Source: Zygnema cylindricum
Taxonomy: Eukaryota > Streptophyta > Zygnematophyceae > Zygnematales > Zygnemataceae
NCBI GenBank assembly: GCA_037447655.1
Contig: JBBHKE010002423.1
Coordinates: forward strand, 27,501-91,500
Direction of reading: 5' to 3'
Length of the DNA stretch: 64,000 nucleotides
Part shown: piece by piece, positions 22,084 to 33,800 of the stretch
Numbering within the stretch: position 1 is the first letter of the stretch
Layout: each line of letters begins with the position of its first letter
The notes under the pieces: generated by a model
What the model was told of the DNA's origin: nothing
Seen by the model: the letters and a program-made list of their open reading frames with translations, nothing else
Database searches by the model: none
Position numbers and translations under genes: made by a program

Positions 22084-23826
22084 GGGTATGTCCTTATGTA
22101 TTAAAGTATCGACTTTAATATGTCGTTTTCACCGAAAATGCAGTTCCGTACGAAAAAAACTTTAGCCGTACAAAAAAATCAATTCTTTAAAAGTACAGCA
22201 AACCTCAAGTCGATACTTTGAATGTACTTTATGTTTGTCGTCATGTGAACGCAGTTTGGCGTTTTCGTTTTTTCGACCCATTGGGCAAGAGAATCATACC
22301 CGTCAAAAAACTTCATCAAAAATCACCTCGCGACCTGATTTCAGGGAAAGTACCGCCCAAACAACGAATGAAAAATGACCCACGCACGCGCCACACGAGT
22401 GGGAAAATTTTAAGACGAGGGAGAGTATTTGCTATTTTTATCCCAGCCTGTCACGTGCATGTACGGAAAAGACGAGGATGTACGGAAAAAAATATGCGGG
22501 TGTCTCGGACCTCCAAATTCATTCATGGGTCCTCGGTAGAATTTTGCATCGTCGTCGCCTCTCCCCTCTCCCTCTCACACTATCACCTTTATCTCACACT
22601 TTTTAGAATGAGGCACGACAAAACTGGTATGAAATGAAAGATATTTGAGAAATAATTTTTTTGACTACCTTTATGTATATTTTTATGGCAAGTAGAGCGA
22701 ATAAAGTTGAGAAAACGAAATCGGGTACCCATGGCCGAAAGTTCTTGAATATGTGACGTCACAAGTGAGCGTGACGTCACAATGTTACAAAACCCTAAAC
22801 ATCTGCCATGTCACAAAATTACAAAATTGTAGACGTCTACAACTGTCGCTGTTTTTGTTGGCGTCAACAATTTCGTAGTCGTCGTCAATTGTCACAAAGT
22901 TGTTCCTACGTCTACAACCGTCACATTTCAAAGTTCCGATTCCATTTTCTAGTGTTGTGTATCGGTAAGGATTTTCCGATAACCGATATGGGCCATTTTT
23001 CGGGGACCCGATAATCGATATATTGGTACAATATATCGCTATCGGTCTTATCGCCGATAACGATAACTATCGGCGATAACTGTACGAACCGTACAGATAA
23101 ATGTACGGCATGTACACTCATATGTACGTCTTATTCCCCCGACATTAGCCGGCATAATATATGTACGGCTTTAGTACGGCTCCAGTTAAAGCGATGTACC
23201 TTCCACATACGACGCCGTGGCTTTGTCCCTTTCTTTTTTGAGATCCACTACAAACCTGCCACGTGTCAATCCGTCGACTTTTTTGGCCAAAGCCGCCAAA
23301 AAAGCCATTCTGAGATGTCGGCGCTCACGCTGACCGTCCGCTCTTATTTTATCATTGAATTTCGTCCGTTCGATTCTAGCCGCGCGCATAATGTTATTCT
23401 GCATCCGTTGTACTTTGAGTCCGCCGTCTTTTTACCGTTTCATGATAATCAGTTTATCGGTACAATTCCGTACATTCCCGTCAAATTTATGTACAGTTAA
23501 CCGCCCAAAAAGTACTACAAAGTGCAACGTATTTTTTCGTCAAATTTCGTACATTTCCCGTAAAAAGCCGTACATTTTACGTAAATTTCCGTTCAGTTTA
23601 CCGGACAGAAAGCATTCCGGACAGAAAGTACAGAAAGTACAAATATATCGGGACCGCTGACCGTTCGATAACGATAACTATCGGTATCGGTGTTATCGCG
23701 ATAAGTTTTTTACCGATACACAACACTACCATTTTCGCACATAGGGACGCTTTTCAAAGTAGTACGGAACACTTCTCTACAGTCCAAAATACTTTTTCAA
23801 AGTATCGCTTACATGGGGACGTACCC
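22084..23826. mobile_element. DNA element, copy B (956-bp core plus hAT insert)
   Basis: Sister of copy A, separated from it by only the three bases TAT. Starts GGGTATGTCCTTATGTATTA and ends as the mirror of GGGTACGTCCCCATGTAAGC. TAT flanks it on both sides (22081-22083, 23827-23829), as expected for a 3-bp target duplication. Removing the 779-bp insert and its 8-bp duplication leaves 956 bp. No transposase. Confidence 0.82.
22950..23728. mobile_element. hAT-type MITE inside element B, with 8-bp duplication
   Basis: Ends TAGTGTTGTGTATCGGTAA and TTACCGATACACAACACTA are perfect inverted repeats of 19 bases. CCATTTTC stands directly on both sides (22942-22949, 23729-23736), the 8-bp duplication typical of hAT elements, and copy A shows the empty site. 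The 779-bp body has many inner repeats (CGATAACGATAACTATCGG) and no transposase; the small open frames in it show no family signature. Confidence 0.93.
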
Positions 23827-23878
23827 TATGGCACACTTTGAAAAGTCCACCGTAAAATCTGCGCTAAAATCCAAAGTA

Positions 23879-24096
23879 CACCGCGAATCGTTATTAGTGT
23901 CAAAGTTTAAATAGCGTACAAAAATAATTAGTGTTATTGATTCTTATTTAGTGCCAAAAACGTGGCAGATTATGGTCCACGCACTTAAATAGCGTTGCTA
24001 ACTTAATTACAAAAATCATGTATACTAATTGCGGAAAAAAATCAAAATTTTAAGAACCCTAATTAGAGTTATATACTCTAATAACGATTCGCGGTG
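23879..24096. mobile_element. CACCGCGAATCG MITE, short type, complete
   Basis: Ends CACCGCGAATCGTTATTAG and CTAATAACGATTCGCGGTG are perfect mirrors, flanked by TA on both sides (23877-23878, 24097-24098), as for mariner/Stowaway-like MITEs. 218 bp. The core holds ACGTGGCAGATTATGGTCCACG, shared with 28415-28613 and 37245-37584. It ends 323 bases before the start codon of the DnaJ-type gene. Confidence 0.92.
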
Positions 24097-24419
24097 TAAC
24101 GTTTCAAAGTTTCGGTTACATGAGAACACGCCCTAAGAATGCCTGAGAAGTACATAGTACATGCTTTGAATTACATCTTTCGGCAAAAAATTTCGCTCGC
24201 CTAAGGTTTCCTATCATATTTTAGGGTTTCCTGCATGACAGAGTGCACTGAAATTATCCAGTGTTGCTGTTTTCTCTCTAACCGTTTACAGTCTTTCGTT
24301 CAAAACTGGCAAATTCGCCAGAATAAATTGCGAAACTGGAGGAACTGTATCATTCACAATCCCTTTCTGCCATTGAATATATTCGTTCATGTAGTTAAAC
24401 TATTTTTAAACTAATTTTA
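24097..24419 (+). promoter_or_regulatory. Upstream region of the DnaJ-type gene
   Basis: Begins with a relic transposon end (mirror of GGGCGTGTTCTCATGTAACC, 24114-24133, followed by TAA) and then about 285 bases of unique AT-rich DNA before ATG at 24420. Core promoter and 5' UTR should lie here; I see no definite TATA box. Confidence 0.4.
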
Positions 24420-26445
24420 ATGGCGCTTCTGGATTTGATTCATCTCCCATTTCCTGCAAATTCCGGTAATTTTGGAGCTATTGTGAAACAAAAACCTGAA
24501 AGCCGCAGAAGCTCTCTTTTATTTTCACTTTTTACCACCTATCAGTCCTCAGCTAGTCTTTGCAGTCAAAAATGTTCCTTCTTTTGCAATTCACAGTTCT
24601 TGAAGCTAAATCAGAGCTCTATTTTTTTACGTTCTTTTGGAAAGCAACGAAAGCCTTTTCTTTTCGTACAAGCTTTGGATAGCAAAGCAAATGCAAATGC
24701 AAATTCAAATGCAACTAGTTTTCAGGAATTCAACGAGTTTGTTGTTCCCAAACAAAAGAAAGTTGACGAACCTCCGAATACACAGTTTGTAAAAGCGCTT
24801 ACGGAGCTTTACCCTCCTCTTCCGTGCCGATTTTGCCAAGGTTCAATTTTTTCCCTTTCGCGCATTAAAAAAACATATTTTTATGTTTTTAGTCAGTGTG
24901 ATGGTCACTGTGGAGAAAGAAGATTTTTGACTTCCAAAGATTTTAAAACGTTCTTTTCATTGAGAGGCATTTTGGGATTTTCTGTTGTTTATTCGAAGGA
25001 GTGAGAATTGCAATGGTCTCCTTGTTCTGTGTAGCTCAACAGTGGGAAATTGAGTAATATTTTTCTCGGGTGCATAGTAGTCTTTTCATTCTAATTGGTT
25101 GGTGTTAATTTTGTAATATTATGCAGGTTCTCTTTCGGTGCCGTGTGAAAGGTGTGAAGGTCGAGGAAATCTCGCCCGAGGAGGATATCAGAAGAGGAAC
25201 CCCATGTCCTTGGATCGCATTATCGGTAATACCTTCTTAGCCTGTCAGTTTTGGTGTTGGCATTTTCTTCCAGATAGACTGTATAGGAACTCCTGGTCTA
25301 GTTTGTGATTGTATCTTGAAACGGTTCGAATTTCCGATTTCAAAGGCTCGTGTTCCTCTTACCAAGTTATTGGCTCTCGTCATGTTAAGGTTTTTGGCCA
25401 ATGACATGAAGTATTATTCCTGTCATCTAGGTTTCTAGTTAATTAGTTACTATGACTGACATTTTTCAACCAAACATGTAGAGTTCTTGTGGACAAAGAT
25501 TTAGCAGCGATTCCAAGGAAAATTTAGTGTTATTTATTATTTGGGAAATGTCATCAGGTTCTAAGTGGACAGCCATGGAGCTAACCTTTGGATGGCGTCA
25601 CTTTCGTGTACATTCAAAGAGGAAAGGCCAAGGCAAGGAATGGTTCCTGGAAATGGTGGCAACATGTGATGAAACTTCTCGATTTTGGGTCAATGCACAA
25701 AACCTCAAGGTACTTAAAGTCTGGCGATGAGTTCTTGGCATCCTCTGTCTATTTTAGCGAGGAATCGCCAGTATTGTGTGGCAATTTTTGAAGTCGTGAA
25801 ATTTTCTGAGTGGGGATCGTAATGTTGTACCCCTTGTTCGTTCCCTTTTGCAAGGATGTACCATTCGTTTGATAAGCACTTGTACTTAGGGTCCTATTAG
25901 AGGCTAGCTGTTTATGTGGACAACGGCACCTCTGTATATGTTCTCTTGCTGTTCGTACGTGATTGTTGTAAATTTTGTTTGGGTGGTTTAGTTTGATCAT
26001 GGTTTTGATCATAGTTTTTAAGTGCGGAAAAATCTGGCCCTGTCGCACGTTCTTTTTTCAAATTTTAACAGGTAACTCAAAATTTTATTAAGTTAAATTC
26101 AAGTCTATGAAAACTTTGAAATTCGAATAAAAGTGTATAATGTGACCTCGTTTTCTCCACTTTGGAACTATGAATTAATTTAATGGTTATTTGCAAGGAA
26201 CGTGTTTCTCCTACAGCTAAACCCATGCTTACAAGGTAGCCTTTTATGCGGTTTTGCAGGATAGGGAGAGATGGGGGATGGGTTGGCTTCAAAGGGTAGA
26301 AATTGAGGCCGCCTTACAGGGGACAGAGGGAAGCCGGATGACTTGTAAAAATTGCAAAGGCGAAGGCCAGGTAGTTTGTCGATCTTGCAGTAAAAAGTCA
26401 GGAACAACAGGCGGCAATGATGATCTTGAGATTATTGAAATATGA
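24420..26445 (+). CDS. Chloroplast-type protein with DnaJ-like zinc-finger halves
   Basis: Four exons, 24420-24840, 25127-25225, 25558-25709 and 26260-26445, join in phase to 285 residues. The first 70 or so residues are rich in Ser, Phe and basic residues with few acids, like a plastid transit peptide. Two Cys pairs (PCRFCQGS near 134-141 and PCERCEGRG near 145-153) and a third and fourth pair near the C-terminus (CKNCKGEG, CRSC) make a split DnaJ-type CxxCxGxG zinc binding unit without a J domain. Between them is a conserved-looking segment, KWTAMELTFGWRHFRV, then EWFLEMVATCDE and RERWGMGWLQ. Plant members with this cysteine-rich domain act as thiol or chaperone factors in plastids; the exact role of this one I do not recognise. 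Complete, with no breaks. Confidence 0.88.
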
Positions 26446-28412
26446 TTGGACAAGACATGTTTAATTGTCTCCAGTCTTCGAGTGGTTCGTCACTCAAATA
26501 AGATGAGATCGCTAAGAGGTGGACTACAGGATGTCGGGAAGGTAAGGTCGGCTCCTTTTGACCGCAAGAATGTTGTAATTATATATTGGATAGGTTCAGG
26601 GATTAGTATAGCTGAGCTCTATGACGGGTGTTTAATGAATTGGTATTTTGTTTTTGAAACAGGATAGAGACTCAATTGTTTTTTGTTACGAAGAAGTGAT
26701 CATGCAAGAAATTTATTTTTGTAAATGTTGGTGGAGTATGCCGTGTACCATCAACTCCTATTTCTGCAAAGAAAAAAACACTGTATGCAAAGCTAGTTGT
26801 TTGATTGGTGTAACTTTTTGTAATTTTTGTTCTAAGTGGTGTAATTGGTCTATTTGCCGTCATTTGTGTAATTGGCGTCAATTTTCTCTTTGTCAGAAAT
26901 CCTTTGTCAATTTGTAGCTGTTTATCATTTTGTTATTACAAGGTAATGAGAGGCATTCTCTTAGTTTTTAATCAGTTTATATGTTTTTGGGGGGATGTTT
27001 TGACAGGTAGGCAGATAAGCTGGTCTCACCTGTTCTTTATTTCCTCGACCCTCTGTTTCTCCATTTTTGTTACTACTTTTAGTAGGTGTTTGTTGTCAGT
27101 TGGCCACATATATATACAAACTATAAGTCGAATACATTTTTAGTTAAGCCATTACTTGAGTTTCTAATATTGTTTGCTTATTATTTATTATTAAGTTAGA
27201 TCTGGAGTGTGAATAGTTGTTTTTCTGGCGCAATATAGTTTTGTCACTCAAACAATGAAGGGGAAGCTTGTCAGAACCTTCGATTTTCTGGAGTATTTCG
27301 AGTATTACTGGAGAGAATAGCTATGTATTTCACTTCTTGATTAATTGTAATTTTTAAGTATCGTATGTGCTGTTTTTTCTAACAGAAAAAAGTTTGGTTT
27401 GCTTGCTTTACAGAAGTGAAACCTAGTTCCCATAGAAGTTACATTATGGAATGAATCCCAAGTTTCATCATGTATATTAGAGAGTGTTAAAACAGGTAGT
27501 CCGTGTTCTCTGCAAAGTTAGTTCACTGTACTTTTATACCTGCTCTAAGGTTATCAAATTCATTTGCAATATTTCCTTTGCCGTTTTTGAAATAATTATC
27601 AACGATGGGACAATGACGTGATCCTAGTTCAGTGATAACGAGACACCAATACAAATGCTAGCAGTCGAGCGTGGCGCAGTAAATTAAAAGCTTAAAGCAG
27701 TAAAATCACTCTTTTATGTCAGCATGGATACTGTTGCTGATGCGTATACTCGAGTCCTTGTGGTTGTCAACCATATTATTACCCAACAAGATTGGAATAG
27801 CTGTGGCACTTCACCCTTGTGCCTGGAAATAGGCAAAATATAGTAAAAAGTAAATAAGCTCCTGCATTATCAATGTGACATAACCATTTGTACCATTATC
27901 AAAATGGAAGTGTCAATGATCAAGCACTACTATGTTAATTGACATGTGAAGTTCACATACGATCCCTAAACATGTTCCAACCGATGGAAGAGCAGGGAAT
28001 GCAATGTAAGCAAGCCAACTCATAGTTTGTACATGTGCAAGATTCGCTAGACGTACTTGTGTGTTATTGACAAGTACTGGCCTTTAGTGAATGGTAAGCT
28101 CTGCAAAACTCGTGAAAGTAAATATACGTTCTTGAGCTTTAAAACAATAGCAGATACTGTGCAAATATTTGTGAAGTTATCATTCTAGCAGCACGCTCCA
28201 ATGTCCAAATTTAAGAAGCTACGATATTCGATAAAGAATCTAGCCGTTGGCTTCCGGTACCGATTTGTCACCGCCAACCGATATTATGTTTAAGTTCCAG
28301 TATCTCACCGTCGATGGAAATGTCGAGGAAACTGATCTGTCACAAGGGAACAGTACCGAGGCCCTTGGGATGTTGGAAGTCGAAGACTTTTAGACTTTTA
28401 GAACACGGAAGC
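26446..28412. other. 3' flank of the DnaJ-type gene, no gene seen
   Basis: AT-rich unique sequence. The first few hundred bases are probably 3' UTR. Short open frames show no family motif and no good splice chain. I see no RNA gene and no clear repeat. Confidence 0.45.
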
Positions 28413-28414
28413 TA

Positions 28415-28613
28415 CACCTTGAATCGTTATTAGCGTATAGAAATTATTAGTGTAAAGAAAAAATTAGCGTCATTCATTCTAATTTAATGCCAAGAGACGT
28501 GGGAGATTATGGTCCACTTTCTTAAATAGTGTAATTTATTATATTTAAGGTATCAATGTCAAATTTTTGGGGTGCCGATATAGCCTACATAAGGCTAATA
28601 ACGATTCACGGTG
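28415..28613. mobile_element. CACCGCGAATCG MITE, short type
   Basis: Starts CACCTTGAATCGTTATTAGC and ends GCTAATAACGATTCACGGTG, flanked by TA on both sides. 199 bp. The core GACGTGGGAGATTATGGTCCAC matches the element at 23879-24096. Confidence 0.85.
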
Positions 28614-28689
28614 TACTGCACTACACAGTACCGTACCGTAAAGCGGTCCATATGTACGGCGTTTTTCCAATGCTGTACTTGATTTATTC

Positions 28690-29183
28690 CGTCCTGCTTT
28701 ATTATTCTCCATTAGTGTAGTTCATTCTATTTTTTTATTTATTCTATTTAGGGTTATTTTCAGTACGTTGTCTCTTAAATAGAGTGGTGTACGGTCAGTG
28801 TCAGACCGTACAAAAATGTACCTTTTTAAGTTAAAAGTAATATAAATTAGTTTTAGTAACCGCGGACGCATGAGAAAAAGCGTTCTAAAAAGGAAAAAAA
28901 ACTAGGTCGTAAAAAATCCCGTTCGCACATATTCGTCCAACAGCCGTGTTTCGACCGTGTGAATGTACGATTTGTGTACGATTTGTCAGGCTTTGTACGG
29001 AGACCTATATTAGTGTAAGCATGTTTGCGACCGACATTTTTTTTTTCAAAGATCCAAATTACCATAATCAAACAATTAGAATGTATGATTTTTTCCAAAA
29101 TTTTCAAATTCTTAAAAAGCGTACACCACGGTAATTATTTTTATACGCTAAAAGAACTTACACGCTAATAACGATTGGCGGTG
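28690..29183. mobile_element. CACCGCGAATCG-family MITE, left end eroded
   Basis: The right end GCTAATAACGATTGGCGGTG is clear, and the interior shares ATAGAGTGGTGTACGGTC and the following block with the long subfamily. The left end is not recognisable. It abuts the next copy with only seven bases between. Confidence 0.6.
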
Positions 29184-29190
29184 TACTGTA

Positions 29191-29805
29191 CACCGCGAAT
29201 CGTAATTAGAGTAAATAGCGCTAATTCGGTCGCTCGAAATTTCGACTCTATCACGTCAAATAGAGTAAATGATTCTAATTTTTTCATTATTTTAATTTAG
29301 GTGAAGTTTAATTAGCGTAAAAAAATCTAATATAGTTCGTTTTGAATAGTGTGGAATACGGACGACGTCCGACCGTGCAAAATTGTACTTTTATAAGTAA
29401 AATGGTACAAATAATGATTTAATAGAATCGCACTCGCACGTGAAATCGCACTAAACAAAAAAATCAATTACATCGAAAAAAATCCGTTCGCATAACTCTC
29501 GTCCGTCGACAGCATCGTCGTCATTGTGAACATTAACTGGCATTCAGCGCGACAAATAGTACTAACGTCATATGACGTCAAAACTATACGGACTGACAGA
29601 TTTTGTACGTCTACGTAATTTAGTGTTCACAATTTCAGCGCGGATAATTAATGCCGACATAACCCAATATAGAGTACTTAAATAAATTAGAGTAAACTTC
29701 CTCTGTGAAAAAGTTATGTCACACAAATTAGCGTTCATAACTCTAATTGTTTTTTTTTGTTTTTTTACTCTAATTGTTTCTTTACTCTAATTACGATTCG
29801 CGGTG
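29191..29805. mobile_element. CACCGCGAATCG MITE, long type, complete
   Basis: Ends CACCGCGAATCGTAATTAGA and TCTAATTACGATTCGCGGTG are mirrors with TA on each side. 615 bp, the largest copy seen. It holds the palindrome GGACGACGTCC (29361-29371) and long runs of alternating TTAGAGTAA/TTACTCTAA words near both ends. No protein. Confidence 0.92.
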
Positions 29806-30123
29806 TACTGTAATGAATCCAATGTGCAAACATTTTTTTTGCAGTTCGCACCTCAATGAACGTTTTCCGGACCATGCTACAAAATGTACACGTTTTCATG
29901 CGAAATGCCCCGTGATTTACGTATACTGTGCGAAATGTCCGCACGAAATTACCCTAATTTTTGCTCATGGAGTCCAAAGCGGGAATCTTCCGACAATCAA
30001 TTCGCATCACACCGTACCGATGTATCGCTTCAAAGACGACAAGTAACGTAGGAACGTTAGATTCGACTTCATCGGACGGTCACTGATACCCGCGATGTTA
30101 TGGAAAGGGAAGACTGGGATGTA

Positions 30124-30622
30124 CACCGCGAATCGTAATTAGAGTAATGAAAAAATTAGAGTACAAAAACTAAAAAACTAAATTAGAGTAATGAACGCTA
30201 GTTTATGTGATAGAGCTTTTTCAACTATGAAGTTTACTCTAATTTATTTAAGTACTCTAATTTGGCACGCTAATATCCTCTACTGTAAATAATGTATTCG
30301 TACAGAATTTGGCAAATGTACAGTTTATCGTCACTATGACGTTTGCACTACGTGTTTGTTAAAACGCGGTTACATGATAACGGCCTGTATTAAATCATTA
30401 TTTGTACTTTTTTACTTAATAAAGTACAATTCTGCACGGTCGGAGGTCGTCCGTATTCCACACTATTTAAAACGAACTTATATTAGAATTAAAAACGCTA
30501 AATAAACTTTACCTTAAATAGAATAATAAAACAATTAGAATCGTTTACTCTATTTCATGTGTTAGAGTCGAAATTTCGAGCGACCGAATTAGAGTAATTT
30601 ACTCTAATTACGATTCGCCGTG
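30124..30622. mobile_element. CACCGCGAATCG MITE, long type, inverted relative to 29191-29805
   Basis: Ends CACCGCGAATCGTAATTAGA and TCTAATTACGATTCGCCGTG, TA on both sides, 499 bp. Its interior matches the reverse complement of the copy at 8352-8794, including GTTTGCACTACG and the CACGGTCGGAGGTCGTCCG block. It ends 193 bases before the BSD gene start codon. Confidence 0.92.
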
Positions 30623-30814
30623 TACCCATGTATCTATGGTGTCACATTTGAAGAGTATTGTGACTGTTCATCTTGATTCTGGTGTTTTTTTTCCATCGCT
30701 ACATATTCCGTGGAGTATGGACCAGGGTTCGATATTTTTTCCATTTTGAACTCTTACTTTTCTTCTAGGAAAATCATCTCTTAAGCAAAGTATTGTAATT
30801 TTTGCAAGGCAGCC

Positions 30815-33800
30815 ATGAATTTTTTGCGCTCGGTTCTTTTTGAAGGAGATGAGCCTAAAGGCGAAGAGAAGGAACTTGCAGAAAACAAAGAAGAAAGCAA
30901 GCCTCTTAAAGAGGTGAGTTTTTATTGGCTGTCATTTCACTCATACTTGGTATTTGTATTTCGAATGCAACGTCAGGCGATGCCAAAAAGTAAAAAAAAA
31001 TGTCTTGTATTATGTTTTGACATTTGCTTTTTGACAAAAGAAAAACATAGGCTTTCAAAGCTTGAAGCGTATCATTTCTCTGTCTTCAAATTGACAAGAG
31101 AAAAACATAGGCTTTCAAAGCTTGAAGCGTATCATTTTTTTGTATTCCAGGGAGAGGAAGATGCACCTGAAAGCGAGAATGTCGACGATGAAACTGTTAT
31201 CAGGTCAGTTTTAGGTTGTTAGGTGGTTGTGGTGAACTGTAAGAGCCTGAAAATGTTAGCTGAATCCATAATTATTATATTTCTTGCTGCATTCCGTCTT
31301 TTTACCCTAAATGTAATCCAAACTATTCCCGAAACCACAGGTGCAAGCTATTCTTGTGCCAAATTATGCCCATTTTTGTCATGAATTCAGGTTTGGAAGG
31401 TGAAAAGATATTATGTGCATAATGGAGGAAATTTCATTCGTTATGTATGAATGCTCTCTCTGTTTGGTTTTTCAACATTTCACCCACATTTCTCTGATTA
31501 AGCTTGTTTCTGATGCAAGTTTGGAGTTGGATAGACAAAGCGGGAATCCCCTTCTTTTGGCTTTTCTGACCAATGTAATTTCTTTGCTGTTTGCCACATT
31601 GCAGTGGTAACGCCGGTGGTACCTTTCCAGTTTGGGGATTTGGTGACTTAGTAAAGACAATTGCATCGAAGGTTGTCACACTTCCCTGGGAATGTCTTAG
31701 TTTTTATACATGTAGTTTTGTCACTGTTTGGACGTGATATCTGTCTTTCGTTACGCTCATAACTTGCTTCTAAGCTTATTAGACACCTTCATTCATTATC
31801 ACTTCTTCGTTTTGCAGTCAGAAGAACTTTTCAATGAGTATCGTGAGGAGCTCCAAGAATTTAGTACGGGATTGAAGAAGGAAACGGAGGAGCTTGTAGA
31901 AGCCACTGGACATAAAGTCAAGGACCTACCGTCAACTCTAGAGTCTGGGGCTCATGTCGCCCAGGTGACCTCTTAAACTATGTTATCCTCCCCAGTAACC
32001 TTTGCGGACTACAACTTTGGTCGGCTTTTTCTTGATGGACAAAAGAAATTCAAAGAATTGGTATAGTGTCAGAATCTGATTTGATTTCGCAAATTTTCCA
32101 AGGCAGTATATCCGTGTTAATTATAGTAAAAAGCAATGTGCGTATGATTTCTATAACCTATGCGCTCACAAACATGTTTGATACTTCAGCATTTTTTTGC
32201 TATTGTTTTTGGTGATGGAAAGTGTATTTACGTATCATGCTGATAGTTACGCCTACGTCTGGTTGGTACAGGAGTCATTGGAGGAAGTGGGCCAAACCTT
32301 GGAGGAGTTTGGTTCATCTTTTTGGCGAGGGTAAAGAAGTTATTTTTACATTTACCCTTTCAGCCTTCTGCATGTGGATGTTAACATGATGAAACGCTGT
32401 GAAGGAAACTCATCCTCAGGATTTTTTGCTTAGCTAATCGTTACTCTAGTCTAAAACCAAGTAGTGGATAGCTTCTTATGTGTTCCTCCCTTTGGACATG
32501 GTAATTGTTTGCTCTGCCTGCCTGAAGTGAGTAATTGTTGAGCTTTAGCCTGATTAAAATCTGGGCATGACTTGAATATACTTCAGGACAAAGGAGATAT
32601 TTACACATGTTCGGGAGGCCGTGGCTATGGTTGAAGAAGAAGCGGCCTTAAGTGGGAAGCCTAAAGTCACAGCTCCTGCATATTCGGCAAGCATTCAGCG
32701 AGGGTGAGGCAAAATTTGTTAGATATTTTACTCAGGTTACTGCTGCTTTACTTTGTTCAAATCCTGCCAATTCCACTGAGGTCTGTACAGCTTAGATGTT
32801 GACTTATCCTAGGTTTTTTTTCTGATTTACACAATTTGGATTTGGTTTTCATGCGATTTTTGATTTTGTCTTTTTGGCTCTATGGGTATTGCAGGAAATA
32901 TAGTCGGTATGAAGCCTTGGTAAGCTTTTTTCCTGAACACTCCAGAATTTCTACTGATACTTTATTATCTCAGGCTGGCATGCTTCTGTCCGTTATTGTA
33001 ACTTACAGTCTTCATTATTGTTGCATTTTGCCAACTGGTATTTTTGGAGGAAGCCGTTTTTAAGGATTATTTTGCTCTTTTTTTCAGGTTAGTGCAATGC
33101 AACGTGACAGCAGCACATATTGTGATGAGCCGGAGGACACCGAGGAATATGCATCATGGAAAAGCTCTTTTAAGCTTGAGGATAAGTAAGTGCATTGTTT
33201 ATTCTCAGTGGTAATCATCGCACTATCTCATTTGTGGTATGAGAATTCCTTGATGTAATTTCAACTATACCAGGCATCCTTGATTTCAAGACAAGGTCAT
33301 TGGGATGAGGACGAATGTAAATAGTTTTTTTCTTACTTTTTGTGGGAGGTTTGGAAACCATCGGGGAGGACTATCCACTGACTTTTGCACTTGAAGCTTT
33401 AAGCAAGATTTTTTATGGAAATGGCGATATTTGAGATCAGCCAATACAGTTGTCCAAACCAAAGCTAGCGTAGGTTTTGGTTGTAGATGAGAGGTTCAGA
33501 AGTACCAAATGTGAAGGCGTGTGCATCTCCAGATTCACATGCATTTATTATCATGATTTAAGGATACCACAATTGCAAAATAATATTTCTTGGATATCGT
33601 GGGTGCCGTTTACCAGTGGTTGTACTTTTGTGTTTTCATGGACAGGAAGCCTGACATAGACACCATTCTGAAAGAAAACGCATTTATGCAAGAGCTCCAA
33701 TCTCGCATCGGTAAGTCCTTAGTATAGCTTCACATTTACAGCATAAGCAAAAAAACTGACGGCCCTAAATCCAACGGACAGGATTTGCTGTTCTAATATA

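Noticed and set aside
23186-23404. 72-residue basic open frame inside the hAT MITE
   Set aside because: No recognisable motif and the element is otherwise non-coding.
12219-24133. A single 11.9 kb element with ends GGGCGTGTTC and TAA on both sides
   Set aside because: The two ends look alike and TAA flanks both, but the candidate ABC exons at 18666-19750 lie between them, so they more likely belong to two different relics.
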